Assembly (NCBI RefSeq): GCF_019039255.1
Contig: NZ_CP077062.1
Coordinates: 4,216,001 to 4,280,000, forward strand
From: Nocardioides panacis
GTDB lineage: Bacteria; Actinomycetota; Actinomycetes; Propionibacteriales; Nocardioidaceae
DNA length: 64,000 bases
Direction: 5' to 3'
The notes below the pieces were generated by a model that saw nothing but the letters and a program-made list of their open reading frames with translations, had not been told where the DNA came from and searched no databases. Both the position numbers and the translations under genes were made by a program. Position 1 is the first letter of the stretch. Every line of letters starts with the position of its first letter. This document shows positions 1-8,383 of the stretch, piece by piece.

Positions 1-821
1 GCCATCACCGCGGTGGTCAGACCCTCGAGGGCCGCCGAGCGGAGCACGAGGTGGGTGCCGCGCGACGGCCGCAGCCGGACACCGGGCACCAGGCCGCCCG
101 CCCAGATGCCCGCCGCGTTCACGACGGTGCGCGCCCGGATCGTGGAGGTGGTGCCGGTGAGCTCGTCGCGGACGACCGCGCCGTCCCCGGACAGCTCGGT
201 GACCCGGGTCCGGGTCAGCACCCGGGCGCCGTACGTCGCGGCGGTGCGGGCCAGGCCGACGACGAGCCGGGCGTCGTCCTCGAGCTGACCGTCCCAGGAC
301 AGCAGCCCGCCGCGCAGCCCGTCGGCGCGCAGCCCGGGGACCAGGCCGAGGGTCTCGGTGCGCGAGAGCCGCCGGGGCCGGGGGAGCACGTCGCGCGGGG
401 TGCGCGCGGCCAGCCGCAGCAGGTCCCCGGCGACCAGGCCGGCCCGGGTCAGCCGCGCCGCGCCGGGCGCGACCGAGGGCTGCAGCGGGACCAGCATCGG
501 CAGCGCGCGGGTGAGGTGCGGCGCGGTCCGGGTCATCAGCACCCCGCGCTCGACGGCGCTCTCGTGGGCGACGCCGACCTGCCCGTGGGCGAGGTACCGC
601 AGCCCGCCGTGCACGAGCTTCGAGCTCCACCGCGACGTACCGAAGGCCAGGTCGTGGGCGTCGACGGCGACCACGGACAGCCCGCGCGAGGCGGCGTCCA
701 GCGCCACGCCTGCGCCGGTCACGCCGAGCCCGACGACCAGCAGGTCGACGACCCGGCCGTCGGTGGCCTCGGCCAGCTCCCGCTCCCGCCGTACGACGGA
801 CAGGGCCGGCGACCCGCTCAC
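1..821 (-). CDS. glpD: Glycerol-3-phosphate dehydrogenase (FAD), C-terminus beyond the window
   Basis: Partial gene, 273 residues visible, running off the left edge. It would oxidise sn-glycerol 3-phosphate to dihydroxyacetone phosphate with FAD, passing electrons to the respiratory chain. The N-terminus carries an FAD-binding Rossmann fold (VVGLGVTGAG at about residues 28-37) followed by the GlpD signature SSKLVHGGLRYL; further on RLRPSRGTHLVL is also typical of the family. The GTG start at 821 overlaps the stop of the upstream TetR gene (GTGA), so the two are translationally coupled. The neighbourhood of glpD, TetR and a divergent FAD oxidase resembles that of mycobacterial glpD1. Confidence 0.93.
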   Translation of the reverse strand, partial: MSGSPALSVVRRERELAEATDGRVVDLLVVGLGVTGAGVALDAASRGLSVVAVDAHDLAFGTSRWSSKLVHGGLRYLAHGQVGVAHESAVERGVLMTRTAPHLTRALPMLVPLQPSVAPGAARLTRAGLVAGDLLRLAARTPRDVLPRPRRLSRTETLGLVPGLRADGLRGGLLSWDGQLEDDARLVVGLARTAATYGARVLTRTRVTELSGDGAVVRDELTGTTSTIRARTVVNAAGIWAGGLVPGVRLRPSRGTHLVLRSAALEGLTTAVM

Positions 822-1435
822 GGGTGGAGGTACCCGTCCACCAGGGCCCGGAGCTCGCCGTCGAACGCCGCCGCGTCGAGGCCGTCGCCGGTCATCGTCG
901 CCGTGGACAGGCCGAAGCCGTAGGCGGCGAGCAGCACCGAGCGGGCCAGCAGGGCCGGGTCGCCGGCTCGTACCGAGCCGTCGGCCCGCCCTTCGACGAC
1001 GCCGGCCTCGAGCCGGGCGAGCAGCGCGTCCTGGGTTCGGCCGCGACGCTCGAGCAGGTAGGGCAGCAGCAGCTCGGGGTCGACCTCGACGATGGTGCGG
1101 AACAGCTCGTTGCGACGCAGCGCGGCCACGGTCGCGGCGACCCCGTCGGCCAGCCGCTCGCGCGCCGACCCGGCCGACGAGGGCTCCTCGGCGATCCCGG
1201 ACCACTCGCGGGTCATCAGGTCGCCGACCAGGCTCCGCATGTCCGGCCAGCGCCGGTAGATCGTCATCCGCGAGACGCCGGCCCGCCGCGCCACGTCGGT
1301 CAGCGTGCTGCGTCGCCAGCCCAGCGCCACGATGCTGGCGCGGGCCGCGTCGAGGAGCGCGTCGTCCCCCGCGGCCCGGCGGTGGCCCGGCGGGGCCGTC
1401 TGGGTCGCCCGGGAGATGTTACGAAGTGACGGCAC
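818..1435 (-). CDS. TetR-family transcriptional regulator
   Basis: 205 residues. The helix-turn-helix lies at about residues 42-66 (LTDVARRAGVSRMTIYRRW), followed by an all-helical ligand-binding domain. It is co-transcribed with glpD (overlapping GTGA) and divergent from the AGPS-like oxidase at 1453, so it probably controls both. The GTG start at 1435 falls inside a 33-bp dyad that looks like its own operator, which fits leaderless translation from the GTG. A later in-frame start is possible but would cut into the region before the helix-turn-helix. The ligand is unknown; glycerolipid metabolism is the inferred theme. Confidence 0.9.
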   Translation of the reverse strand: MPSLRNISRATQTAPPGHRRAAGDDALLDAARASIVALGWRRSTLTDVARRAGVSRMTIYRRWPDMRSLVGDLMTREWSGIAEEPSSAGSARERLADGVAATVAALRRNELFRTIVEVDPELLLPYLLERRGRTQDALLARLEAGVVEGRADGSVRAGDPALLARSVLLAAYGFGLSTATMTGDGLDAAAFDGELRALVDGYLHP

Positions 1436-1450
1436 ATGTCACACTGTAAC
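1418..1450. promoter_or_regulatory. 33-bp dyad, candidate TetR operator
   Basis: GTTAC, 3 bases, GTGAC, 7 bases, GTCAC, 3 bases, GTAAC: two nested perfect 5-bp inverted pairs sharing one centre. It covers the start codon of the TetR gene and ends two bases before the ATG of the oxidase at 1453. Binding here would block both divergent genes, as expected for an autoregulated TetR repressor. That the TetR at 818 binds it is inference from position. Confidence 0.75.
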
Positions 1451-1452
1451 GC

Positions 1453-3030
1453 ATGACGACTCCGATGCACTGGGCCCGCTGGGGCGACCCCGACCAGGCC
1501 GCCGCCCTTCCCGAGGCCGCCCGCGGGCTGGTCGAGCTCGCGTTCGGCCCCGCCGAGGAGCGGCCCACCACCCCGCTCGCCGAGGTCCGGGTCCCCGAGC
1601 CCGCGCTCGCCGCGGACCTGCTGGCCGGGCTGCGCGACCTCGTCGGCGCCGACCACGTGCACATCGACCACGAGACCCGGGTCCGGCACACCCGCGGCAA
1701 GTCGACGTCCGACCTGCTCCGGATGCGCGCCGGCGACGGCTCGGACGCCCCCGACGCCGTCGTCCGGCCGGCCGGCCACGACGAGGTGCAGGCACTGGTC
1801 GGCTGGTGCGCGGAGCACCGGGTCGCGCTGGTCCCGTTCGGCGGCGGCACCTCGGTCGTCGGCGGGCTCACCGTGCTGCGCGAGGGGTACGCCGGCGTGG
1901 TGTCGCTCGACCTGGGCCGGCTCGACGCGCTGGTGTCGGTCGACGCCGAGTCGGGGACCGCCGTGCTCCAGGCCGGGGTGCTCGGCCCGGCCGCCGAGGA
2001 GCTGCTCGGTGCGCACGGCCTGATGCTCGGGCACTTCCCGCAGTCCTACCGGTACGCCTCGGTCGGCGGGTTCGCCGCGACCCGCTCCAGCGGCCAGGCC
2101 TCGTCCGGCTACGGCCGCTTCGACGCGCTGGTCGTCGGGCTCACCGTCGCCACCCCGATCGGCACGCTCGAGCTCGGCTCCGCACCGGCGAGCGCCGCCG
2201 GCCCCGACCTGCGCCAGCTCGTGCTGGGCTCCGAGGGCGCGTTCGGGGTGATCACCTCGGTGACCGTCCGGGTCCGCCCGGTGCCGTCGGTGAAGGTGTA
2301 CGACGGGTGGCGGTTCGACTCGTTCGCGGCCGGGACGGCCGCCTTGCGCGCGCTCGCGCAGTCCGGGGCGGCGCCGACCGTGCTGCGGCTCTCCGACGAG
2401 AACGAGACGGCGATCAACCTCGCCCAGCCCGACCAGGTCGGCGGCGCGAGCGCGGGCGGCTGCCTGATGATCGCCGGGTTCGAGGGCGAGCCCGCCGACG
2501 TCGAGCCGGCCCGGGTCGTCGCCTCCGCCCGGCTGACCCGGGCCGGCGGGGTCCGGGACGAGACGGCCGGGCCGTCGTGGGCCGCCGGCCGGTTCCACGG
2601 CCCGTACCTCCGCGACGCGATGCTCGACGTCGGCGTGCTCGTCGAGACCCTGGAGACCGCGACGTTCTGGTCCGGCCTGCCCGGGCTGTACCGCGCGGTG
2701 ACCGCCGCCGTCACGGGCGCGCTGGCCGACGACGCGCCGCTGGTGCTCTGCCACGTGTCGCACGTCTACCCGACCGGTGCCTCGCTGTACTTCACGGTTG
2801 CCGCCAAGCAGCGCGGCGACGGCCTCGAGCAGTGGGCCCGCGCGAAGGCCGCCGCGTCCGACGCGATCGTCGCGGCCGGCGCGACGATCACCCACCACCA
2901 CGCGGTCGGCCGGGACCACAAGCCCTGGCTGGCCCAGGAGATCGGGCCGGTCGGGGTGGAGATGCTGCGCGCGGTCAAGGAGCGCCTCGACCCGCACGGG
3001 GTCCTGAACCCCGGCGTCCTCATCCCCTGA
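1453..3030 (+). CDS. FAD-linked oxidase, alkyldihydroxyacetonephosphate synthase-like
   Basis: 525 residues. FAD-binding type 4 domain in the N-terminal half with PFGGGTSVVGG near residue 134, and an FAD-linked oxidase C-terminal domain ending in a histidine-rich ATITHHHAVGRDHKPW segment like that of AGPS. AGPS exchanges an acyl group of acyl-DHAP for a fatty alcohol in ether lipid synthesis. Actinobacterial homologues are usually annotated AgpS, though the reaction is rarely proven. The neighbour glpD produces DHAP, which fits a glycerolipid role. The gene is divergent from the TetR gene, and its ATG follows the dyad directly, so little or no leader is present. Confidence 0.85.
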   Translation: MTTPMHWARWGDPDQAAALPEAARGLVELAFGPAEERPTTPLAEVRVPEPALAADLLAGLRDLVGADHVHIDHETRVRHTRGKSTSDLLRMRAGDGSDAPDAVVRPAGHDEVQALVGWCAEHRVALVPFGGGTSVVGGLTVLREGYAGVVSLDLGRLDALVSVDAESGTAVLQAGVLGPAAEELLGAHGLMLGHFPQSYRYASVGGFAATRSSGQASSGYGRFDALVVGLTVATPIGTLELGSAPASAAGPDLRQLVLGSEGAFGVITSVTVRVRPVPSVKVYDGWRFDSFAAGTAALRALAQSGAAPTVLRLSDENETAINLAQPDQVGGASAGGCLMIAGFEGEPADVEPARVVASARLTRAGGVRDETAGPSWAAGRFHGPYLRDAMLDVGVLVETLETATFWSGLPGLYRAVTAAVTGALADDAPLVLCHVSHVYPTGASLYFTVAAKQRGDGLEQWARAKAAASDAIVAAGATITHHHAVGRDHKPWLAQEIGPVGVEMLRAVKERLDPHGVLNPGVLIP

Positions 3031-3234
3031 CCCGGCGACTCTGGCGGCGAGCGCCCGCCGACCCGGCGACTCTGGCGGCCGAGCGCCCGCCGACCCGGCG
3101 ACTTTGGCGGCCGAGCGACCACCGACCCGGCGCGTCTGGCGGGCCGCCGTACGGTGCCGACCTACGGACCTGGGCTCCCCGCCGCCAAAGCCGCCGGGTC
3201 GGCGCAGCCCCCGCCGCCAGAGTCGCCGGGTGGG
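3031..3234. repeat. Tandem and inverted GC-rich repeat array between convergent genes
   Basis: Four head-to-tail units of about 32 bases starting at 3031, 3061, 3093 and 3125, each beginning (A)CCCGGCGACTCTGGCGGC with small changes (third unit CTTTGG, fourth truncated). Two copies in opposite orientation follow at 3181-3204 and 3211-3234. The array fills the whole gap between the stops of the convergent oxidase and pirin genes. Transcripts from either side would fold into strong hairpins, so it may act as a bidirectional terminator. The spacing and the lack of cas genes argue against CRISPR. Confidence 0.85.
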
Positions 3235-3933
3235 CTAGGGGAGCTGCCAGGCCAGGAGCTCTGCTCCCGGAGAGAGACCCGTCGCCCTCGGGGCGCCTTC
3301 GGCGGTGAACCTCGCGGCATCGCCCTCCGCCAGTCGGCCGGCGCCCTCCAGGTCGACCGACCCCCGGGCCACGAAGACGTGCAACCGGGGCGCGTCCGGC
3401 AGCTCGACGGACTCTCCCGGACCCAGCCGCGCGACGTGCAGGGCGGCTCCCGAGGTGTGGATCCGGACGGCCGCGTCGAGGCCGGGGAGGCCGGAGGCCA
3501 GCGCCGTCAGCCCCTGTACGTCGACCCGCGACCGTGCGAAGGACGGGGTGAGCCCGGACTCGTCGGGCCGCACCCACATCTGCACGAAGCGGGTCGGCTC
3601 GGCGGCGCCCGGGGCGTCGTTGCGCTCGCTGTGCCGCACGCCGCTGCCCGCGCTGAGCCGCTGCACGACCCCGGGGGTGAGCACGCCGGAGTGCCCGTGC
3701 GAGTCCTGGTGCACCAGGCTGCCGGCCAGCACCCAGGTGACGATCTCCAGGTCGGCGTGCGGGTGCAGGTCGTACCCGTGCCCCGGAGCGACCACGTCCT
3801 CGTTGTGCGCGACGAGCACCGCGTGCCCCACGTTGTCCGGGTCGTAGTGCTGCCCGAAGGAGAACGAGTGCCGCGACGTCAGCCAGTCCGTCGTGGTCTC
3901 GAAACGCTCCCCGCCCCGCCGTACGTCGATCAC
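3235..3933 (-). CDS. Pirin family protein (bicupin)
   Basis: 232 residues, the usual length for YhhW-type pirins. The N-terminal cupin keeps the metal-ligand pattern: HPHADLEIVTWVLAG supplies two His and a Glu, with a further His in SGVRHSERN. Family members include quercetin 2,3-dioxygenases and redox-sensing Fe proteins, and the substrate cannot be read from sequence. The GTG start at 3933 gives a normal N-terminus (VIDVRRGGERFET). The gene ends immediately beside the repeat array, 10 bases downstream of the diguanylate cyclase gene on the same strand. Confidence 0.9.
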   Translation of the reverse strand: MIDVRRGGERFETTTDWLTSRHSFSFGQHYDPDNVGHAVLVAHNEDVVAPGHGYDLHPHADLEIVTWVLAGSLVHQDSHGHSGVLTPGVVQRLSAGSGVRHSERNDAPGAAEPTRFVQMWVRPDESGLTPSFARSRVDVQGLTALASGLPGLDAAVRIHTSGAALHVARLGPGESVELPDAPRLHVFVARGSVDLEGAGRLAEGDAARFTAEGAPRATGLSPGAELLAWQLP

Positions 3934-3943
3934 GCGACCCAGG

Positions 3944-5059
3944 CTAGGCCAGCGAGTTCGCCACCACCGTGGAGGAGAGCCGGCCGTGCTTGGCGACGTA
4001 CTGGGCCCGGTCGGCCTCGGCGAACAGCCGGGCCGGCGTCAGCGTCGTGCCGTGCGTGACGGCGGCGGTCGCGGCACCGGCCGAGACGCCGACGCCCGGA
4101 CCGGAGTGCCAGGTGCGCCGGCACAGCCGGTCGGCGGCGGCGACCACGGCGGCCGGGTCGTGCCCGGAGACCAGCACGGTGAACTCGTCCCCGCCGACCC
4201 GGGCGACCAGGCTGCCGGCCAGCCGGCTGAACTCGGAGGTCAGCGCCCGGGCCACGGACTGGATGAGCTGGTCGCCGGCGAGGTGCCCGAGGGTGTCGTT
4301 GACCTGCTTGAGCCGGTTGATGTCGAGCGAGACCACCGTGACCGTGCGCACCGAGCGGGGCGCGACGTCGAAGGCCTGGGCGGCCCGCTCGTCGAGGGCC
4401 CGGCGGTTCAGCAGCCCGGTCAGCGGGTCGCGGTAGGCGAGCTGCTCGAGCGACTCCTCGCGCACCGCCCGGCTGATCGCACCGCCGAGGATCGCCATCA
4501 GCGCCTCGAGGTAGGACAGGTCCAGGCTGCTGAAGTCCGGGTGGTCCACGGTGCGGGTGGCGTAGAACTCGCCCCACAGCTGGCCGTCGACGACGATCGG
4601 CGACCCGATCGCGCAGTGCTTGGCGAGCTCCTGGAGCAGCAGCCGCTCGCGGCCGTCGGTGCCCGGGTCGTCGACCGCGGCCCGCCACGGGACCCAGTCC
4701 TGGCTGAGCACCGCGAGGTTCGCGTACTCGCCCATGTCGTAGACCTCGTTGTCCGGCCACCGCACCTCGGTCGGGCCGAGGTCGCCGACGTTGACGATGG
4801 TCCGCACGGTGCTGGTGCCGGTCTCCAGCCGGCTGACGGACACGCTGGACGCGTCGAGCGCGAGGAGCGCCTCCTCGGCGGCGATCTCCAGCAGCCGGAA
4901 CAGCGCCTCCGAGCGGCCCAGGGCGCGCGCCATCTCCGCAAGGCTGCGGATGCGCGTCTCCTGCACGGCTGGCAACACCTGTCCGACTCCCTCAGTGCGT
5001 CGTGGTGCGGGGCCCGAGAGGCCCGTCCGACTGTTGCTTCGGTCGGTGGGGACGGCCAC
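3944..5059 (-). CDS. Diguanylate cyclase with N-terminal GAF domain
   Basis: 371 residues from a GTG at 5059; an in-frame ATG near 4931 is an alternative. A GAF-like sensor spans about residues 45-200 and a GGDEF domain residues 210-365, with DPLTGLLNRRAL at its start and an intact RVGGDEFTVL active loop. It should make cyclic di-GMP from two GTP. No RxxD inhibitory site is visible at the usual place before the GGDEF loop, so product inhibition through that site is not expected. There is no membrane segment, so the protein is probably cytosolic. It is divergent from the lipoprotein gene at 5157. Confidence 0.9.
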   Translation of the reverse strand: MAVPTDRSNSRTGLSGPAPRRTEGVGQVLPAVQETRIRSLAEMARALGRSEALFRLLEIAAEEALLALDASSVSVSRLETGTSTVRTIVNVGDLGPTEVRWPDNEVYDMGEYANLAVLSQDWVPWRAAVDDPGTDGRERLLLQELAKHCAIGSPIVVDGQLWGEFYATRTVDHPDFSSLDLSYLEALMAILGGAISRAVREESLEQLAYRDPLTGLLNRRALDERAAQAFDVAPRSVRTVTVVSLDINRLKQVNDTLGHLAGDQLIQSVARALTSEFSRLAGSLVARVGGDEFTVLVSGHDPAAVVAAADRLCRRTWHSGPGVGVSAGAATAAVTHGTTLTPARLFAEADRAQYVAKHGRLSSTVVANSLA

Positions 5060-5156
5060 TACAGGCCTGGCTCGAGATTCTGCACGATCGACACGGCGAG
5101 ATGTCCGGTTAGTTCGTGTATGACACCACTGGACTACCGCGGGCTAGCCTGCCTGC

Positions 5157-5612
5157 ATGTCACCGGTCCGGGTCGTGGGACTCCTCGCGGGGCTGCTGGC
5201 CGCCGGTACGTCGCTCGGCGGGTGCTCCGCGCCGGCCGCCCGTCCCGCGCCGGACCCGGCGCTGGGGCCCGTCGGCCCGAGCACGCCCACCCCCGGCTCC
5301 ACGGCGGTGTTCGACTGCGGGACCGTCGACGTCCGCGACCTCCACGGCGTCGGGGCCGACCGGCGACGTACCGCGCTGGACCGGGCCGCGGGCTGCGTGC
5401 GCGACGCGCTGGCGGCCGGGCGGCCGGCCCGGTTCGTGCGGGTCGGCGGCGACGCGGGTCGGCCGACGCGGTCGACGTACCTCGTGACCGGGCGGGGAGA
5501 GCTCTCGGTCAGCGTCGAGCAGGACGGCCGGACCCGGGTGCGGCGCTGCACGAACGCGACCGGGCTGTCCCTGCTCGGCACCTGCTCGCGGGACCCGGGC
5601 CCCGGCTCCTGA
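5157..5612 (+). CDS. Small lipoprotein of unknown function
   Basis: 151 residues. A lipoprotein signal peptide ends in the lipobox LGGC (Cys at about residue 23), followed by a Pro/Ala-rich linker and a globular part with four cysteines (FDCGTVDV, GCVRDAL, RRCTNATG, LGTCS), which could form two disulphides outside the cell. I recognise no family. The ATG lies in a compact divergent promoter region shared with the diguanylate cyclase. No clear Shine-Dalgarno is present. Confidence 0.72.
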   Translation: MSPVRVVGLLAGLLAAGTSLGGCSAPAARPAPDPALGPVGPSTPTPGSTAVFDCGTVDVRDLHGVGADRRRTALDRAAGCVRDALAAGRPARFVRVGGDAGRPTRSTYLVTGRGELSVSVEQDGRTRVRRCTNATGLSLLGTCSRDPGPGS

Positions 5613-5660
5613 GTCCCGTCGGTGCGGGACCGGGACGCCGCGATCTGCCAGGGTGTCGCC

Positions 5661-7037
5661 ATGTCGTCCCCCACCCCTGCCCCGTTCCTCCCTGCCGGCT
5701 TCCGCTTCGGCACCAGCACCGCGGCGTACCAGATCGAGGGCGCGGCCCGCGAGGGCGGCCGCGGCCCGTCGGTCTGGGACACGTTCTGCGCGCGGCCCGG
5801 GACGATCTCCGACGGCAGCAACGGCGACGTGGCCTGCGACCACTACCACCGCTATCCCGAGGACGTCGCGCTGATGCGGGACCTCGGCGTCGGCGGCTAC
5901 CGGCTCTCGATCGCCTGGTCGCGGGTGCAGCCCGAGGGCAGCGGCCGCGCGAACCCCGAGGGCCTGGCGTTCTACGACCGGCTCGTCGACGAGCTGCTCG
6001 CCGCCGGGGTCCGGCCGATGGCCACGCTGTTCCACTGGGACCTGCCGCAGGCGCTCGAGGACCGCGGCGGCTGGCTGCAGCGCGACACCGCCGAGCGGTT
6101 CGCGGAGTACGCCGCGCTGGTGGCGCTGCGGCTCGGCGACCGGGTCGAGCACTGGTGCCCGGTCAACGAGCCCAACGTGGTGACGATGCTCGGCCACGCG
6201 CTCGGCGTGCACGCCCCCGGCAAGCAGCTGATGTTCGACGCGCTGCCGGTCGCGCACCACCTGCTGCTCGGGCACGGCCGGGCGCTCGCCGCGCTGCGGG
6301 CCGTCGGCGCGCGGAGCGTCGGCACCGCGAACAACCACTCGCCGGTGCGGGCGGCCTCCGACGACGCCGCGGACGTGGCCGCCGCCGAGCTCTACGACAC
6401 GTTGTGGAACCGGATCTTCTCCGACCCGATCCTGCTCGGCCGCTACCCCGCCGGCATCTTCGAGCTGATGCCCGGGCCGGTCGAGGACGACCTCGCGGTG
6501 ATCGGCGCGCCCGTCGACTTCTACGGCCTCAACTACTACAACCCGACCCGGATCGCCGACCCTGCCTCCCCGCTCCCGGCCGAGCCGGGCTTGGACGAGG
6601 TGCTGACCGCGCGCGGTGCGCCGTTCAAGATGGTGCCGCTCGAGGGGTACGACCGCACGGCGTTCGGCTGGCCCGTCGTGCCCGACGGCCTGCGGGAGAC
6701 CCTGGTCGGCCTCCGGGCGACGTACGGCGACCGGCTGCCGCCCGTCTACGTCACCGAGAGCGGCTGCGCGTACGACGACGTGGTCGGTGCCGACGGGGCG
6801 GTGCACGACCCGGAGCGGGTGGCCTACCACGACGCGCACCTGCGGGCCGTGGCCGACGCGATCGCCGACGGGGTCGACGTACGCGGCTACTACGCGTGGT
6901 CGCTGCTCGACAACTTCGAGTGGGCCGAGGGGTACTCCAAGCGCTTCGGCCTGGTGCACGTCGACTACGCGACCCAGCAGCGCACGCCCAAGGACTCCTA
7001 CGCGTGGTACCGCGAGCTGATCGCCGCGCACCGGTGA
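5661..7037 (+). CDS. Glycoside hydrolase family 1 beta-glucosidase
   Basis: 458 residues from the ATG at 5661, which gives the usual N-terminus LPAGFRFGTSTAAYQIEGA. A GH1 (beta/alpha)8 barrel with the acid/base Glu in NEPN (about residue 170) and the nucleophile Glu in VTESG (about residue 366). It would release glucose or another monosaccharide from beta-linked disaccharides or aryl glycosides by the retaining mechanism. No signal peptide is seen, so it acts in the cytoplasm. The stop overlaps the GTG of the MFS transporter (GTGA), suggesting import and cytosolic cleavage of the same sugar. Confidence 0.94.
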   Translation: MSSPTPAPFLPAGFRFGTSTAAYQIEGAAREGGRGPSVWDTFCARPGTISDGSNGDVACDHYHRYPEDVALMRDLGVGGYRLSIAWSRVQPEGSGRANPEGLAFYDRLVDELLAAGVRPMATLFHWDLPQALEDRGGWLQRDTAERFAEYAALVALRLGDRVEHWCPVNEPNVVTMLGHALGVHAPGKQLMFDALPVAHHLLLGHGRALAALRAVGARSVGTANNHSPVRAASDDAADVAAAELYDTLWNRIFSDPILLGRYPAGIFELMPGPVEDDLAVIGAPVDFYGLNYYNPTRIADPASPLPAEPGLDEVLTARGAPFKMVPLEGYDRTAFGWPVVPDGLRETLVGLRATYGDRLPPVYVTESGCAYDDVVGADGAVHDPERVAYHDAHLRAVADAIADGVDVRGYYAWSLLDNFEWAEGYSKRFGLVHVDYATQQRTPKDSYAWYRELIAAHR

Positions 7038-8299
7038 CCACTCTCCCGCCCCCGCCCGGGTCGGTCGAGCCCGTCGAGGCGTTCGCCGACCCGCTGGTCT
7101 CGGTGCCCAGGCGCTGGGTCGCCTCGGTCACGCTGGCCGGGCTCGGGCTGTGGGCGGGGTTCTTCGGGCCGATCCAGGTGCTGCTCGCCCAGCAGGCGCA
7201 GGTGGTCTCGCCCGACCACAAGGAGTTCGTGTTCGGGGTGGTGACCGGCGTCGGGTCGGCGGTCTCGGTGGTCGCCAACCCGCTGTTCGGCGCCCTCTCC
7301 GACCGGACCACGTCGCGCTTCGGCCGGCGGGTGCCGTGGGTGCTGGTCGGCGCGCTGCTCGGTGCCCTCGCGCTGGTGCTCCTCGCGACCGCCCAGTCGA
7401 TCCTGGCCATGGTGCTCGCCTGGAGCCTGGCCCAGGCCTCCCTGAACGCGATGTTCGCGGCCCTCACCGCGACCGTCCCCGACCTGGTGCCGGTCCGCGA
7501 GCGCGGCGTCGTCGGCGGCTGGGTCGCGGTCTCCCAGACCCTCGGGATCGTCGGCGGCGTCGGCATCGCCACCGCGACCGGCGGCATCGCGGCCGGCTAC
7601 TACGCGACGGCTGCCGCAGTGGTGGTGCTGGCGGTCCCCTACGTGCTGGGCAGCCGGGACGTCGCGCTGCCGCGGGCGCTGCGACCGGACTTCTCCTGGC
7701 CGGTGTTCCTGCGCTCGTTCTGGATCTCGCCGGCCCGGCACCCCGACTTCGCCTGGGCCTGGCTGACCCGGTTCCTGGTCAACCTCGGCAACTCGCTCGG
7801 CACGCTGCTGCTCTACTTCTACCTCCAGGACGCCGTCGACTACCCCGACCCGGAGCTCGGCGTGCTCGTGCTCACCGTCGTCTACGCGGTCTTCATCGTC
7901 GCCAGCACGGTGGTCTTCGGGCTCTGGTCCGACCGGCTGCAGCGCCGCAAGATCTTCGTCGTGGTCTCCGGCGCGGTCACCGGCCTGGGTGCGCTGATCC
8001 TCGCGGTCCTCCCGACCTGGCCCGGCGCGCTCGCCGGCGCGGTGGTGTTCGGCATCGGGTACGGCGTCTACCTCTCGGTCGACTTCGCCCTGTGCACCGA
8101 GGTGCTGCCCGCCGCCGAGGCCCGCGCCAAGGACCTCGGGGTGATCAACATCGCCGTCGCGCTGCCCCAGGTGTTCGCGCCGTTCGTCGGCTCGTTCCTG
8201 GTCGCGTACGCCGGCGGGTACGTCACGTTGTACGCCGTGGCCTGCGCCGTCTGCCTGCTCGGCAGCGTGTTCGTGCGCAACATCCACGGGGTGCGCTAG
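7034..8299 (+). CDS. MFS transporter, probably for a sugar or disaccharide
   Basis: 421 residues from a GTG that overlaps the glycosidase stop by four bases. About 12 membrane helices; the MFS motif between helices 2 and 3 appears as LSDRTTSRFGRRVPW, and a related LWSDRLQRRK lies between helices 8 and 9. Coupling to a GH1 enzyme points to a beta-glucoside or similar oligosaccharide as substrate; this is inference from operon structure. The open frame continues far upstream through other genes, but only this part has coding character. Confidence 0.9.
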   Translation: MTTLPPPPGSVEPVEAFADPLVSVPRRWVASVTLAGLGLWAGFFGPIQVLLAQQAQVVSPDHKEFVFGVVTGVGSAVSVVANPLFGALSDRTTSRFGRRVPWVLVGALLGALALVLLATAQSILAMVLAWSLAQASLNAMFAALTATVPDLVPVRERGVVGGWVAVSQTLGIVGGVGIATATGGIAAGYYATAAAVVVLAVPYVLGSRDVALPRALRPDFSWPVFLRSFWISPARHPDFAWAWLTRFLVNLGNSLGTLLLYFYLQDAVDYPDPELGVLVLTVVYAVFIVASTVVFGLWSDRLQRRKIFVVVSGAVTGLGALILAVLPTWPGALAGAVVFGIGYGVYLSVDFALCTEVLPAAEARAKDLGVINIAVALPQVFAPFVGSFLVAYAGGYVTLYAVACAVCLLGSVFVRNIHGVR

Positions 8300-8311
8300 G
8301 TCCTCCCGCTC

Positions 8312-8370
8312 AGCTGTGGAACGGAACCAGCCTCAGCGAGGCCCGAGGGGGCACGGGTCGTTCCACAGCT
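8312..8370. terminator. Large branched inverted repeat between convergent genes
   Basis: A perfect 12-bp inverted repeat, AGCTGTGGAACG at 8312-8323 and its complement at 8359-8370, encloses 35 bases that hold two smaller hairpins: GCCTC/GAGGC and CCCG/CGGG. The predicted fold is a closed stem with two side arms. It sits between the stop of the MFS gene and the stop of the gene on the other strand, so a bidirectional terminator is the simplest reading, though no U-tract follows. See findings for the alternative. Confidence 0.6.
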
Positions 8371-8383
8371 CCGCCGGCGGGTG

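Noticed and set aside
3031-3234. CRISPR array
   Set aside because: The units abut with spacers of about 12-14 bases that are themselves repeated, two copies are inverted, and no cas gene is near.
3893-8299. A 1468-codon plus-strand open frame, apparently a giant protein
   Set aside because: It runs antisense to pirin and the diguanylate cyclase and out of frame through the GH1 gene. Only its last 421 codons (7034-8299, MFS transporter) show family motifs. Long open antisense frames are expected at this GC content.
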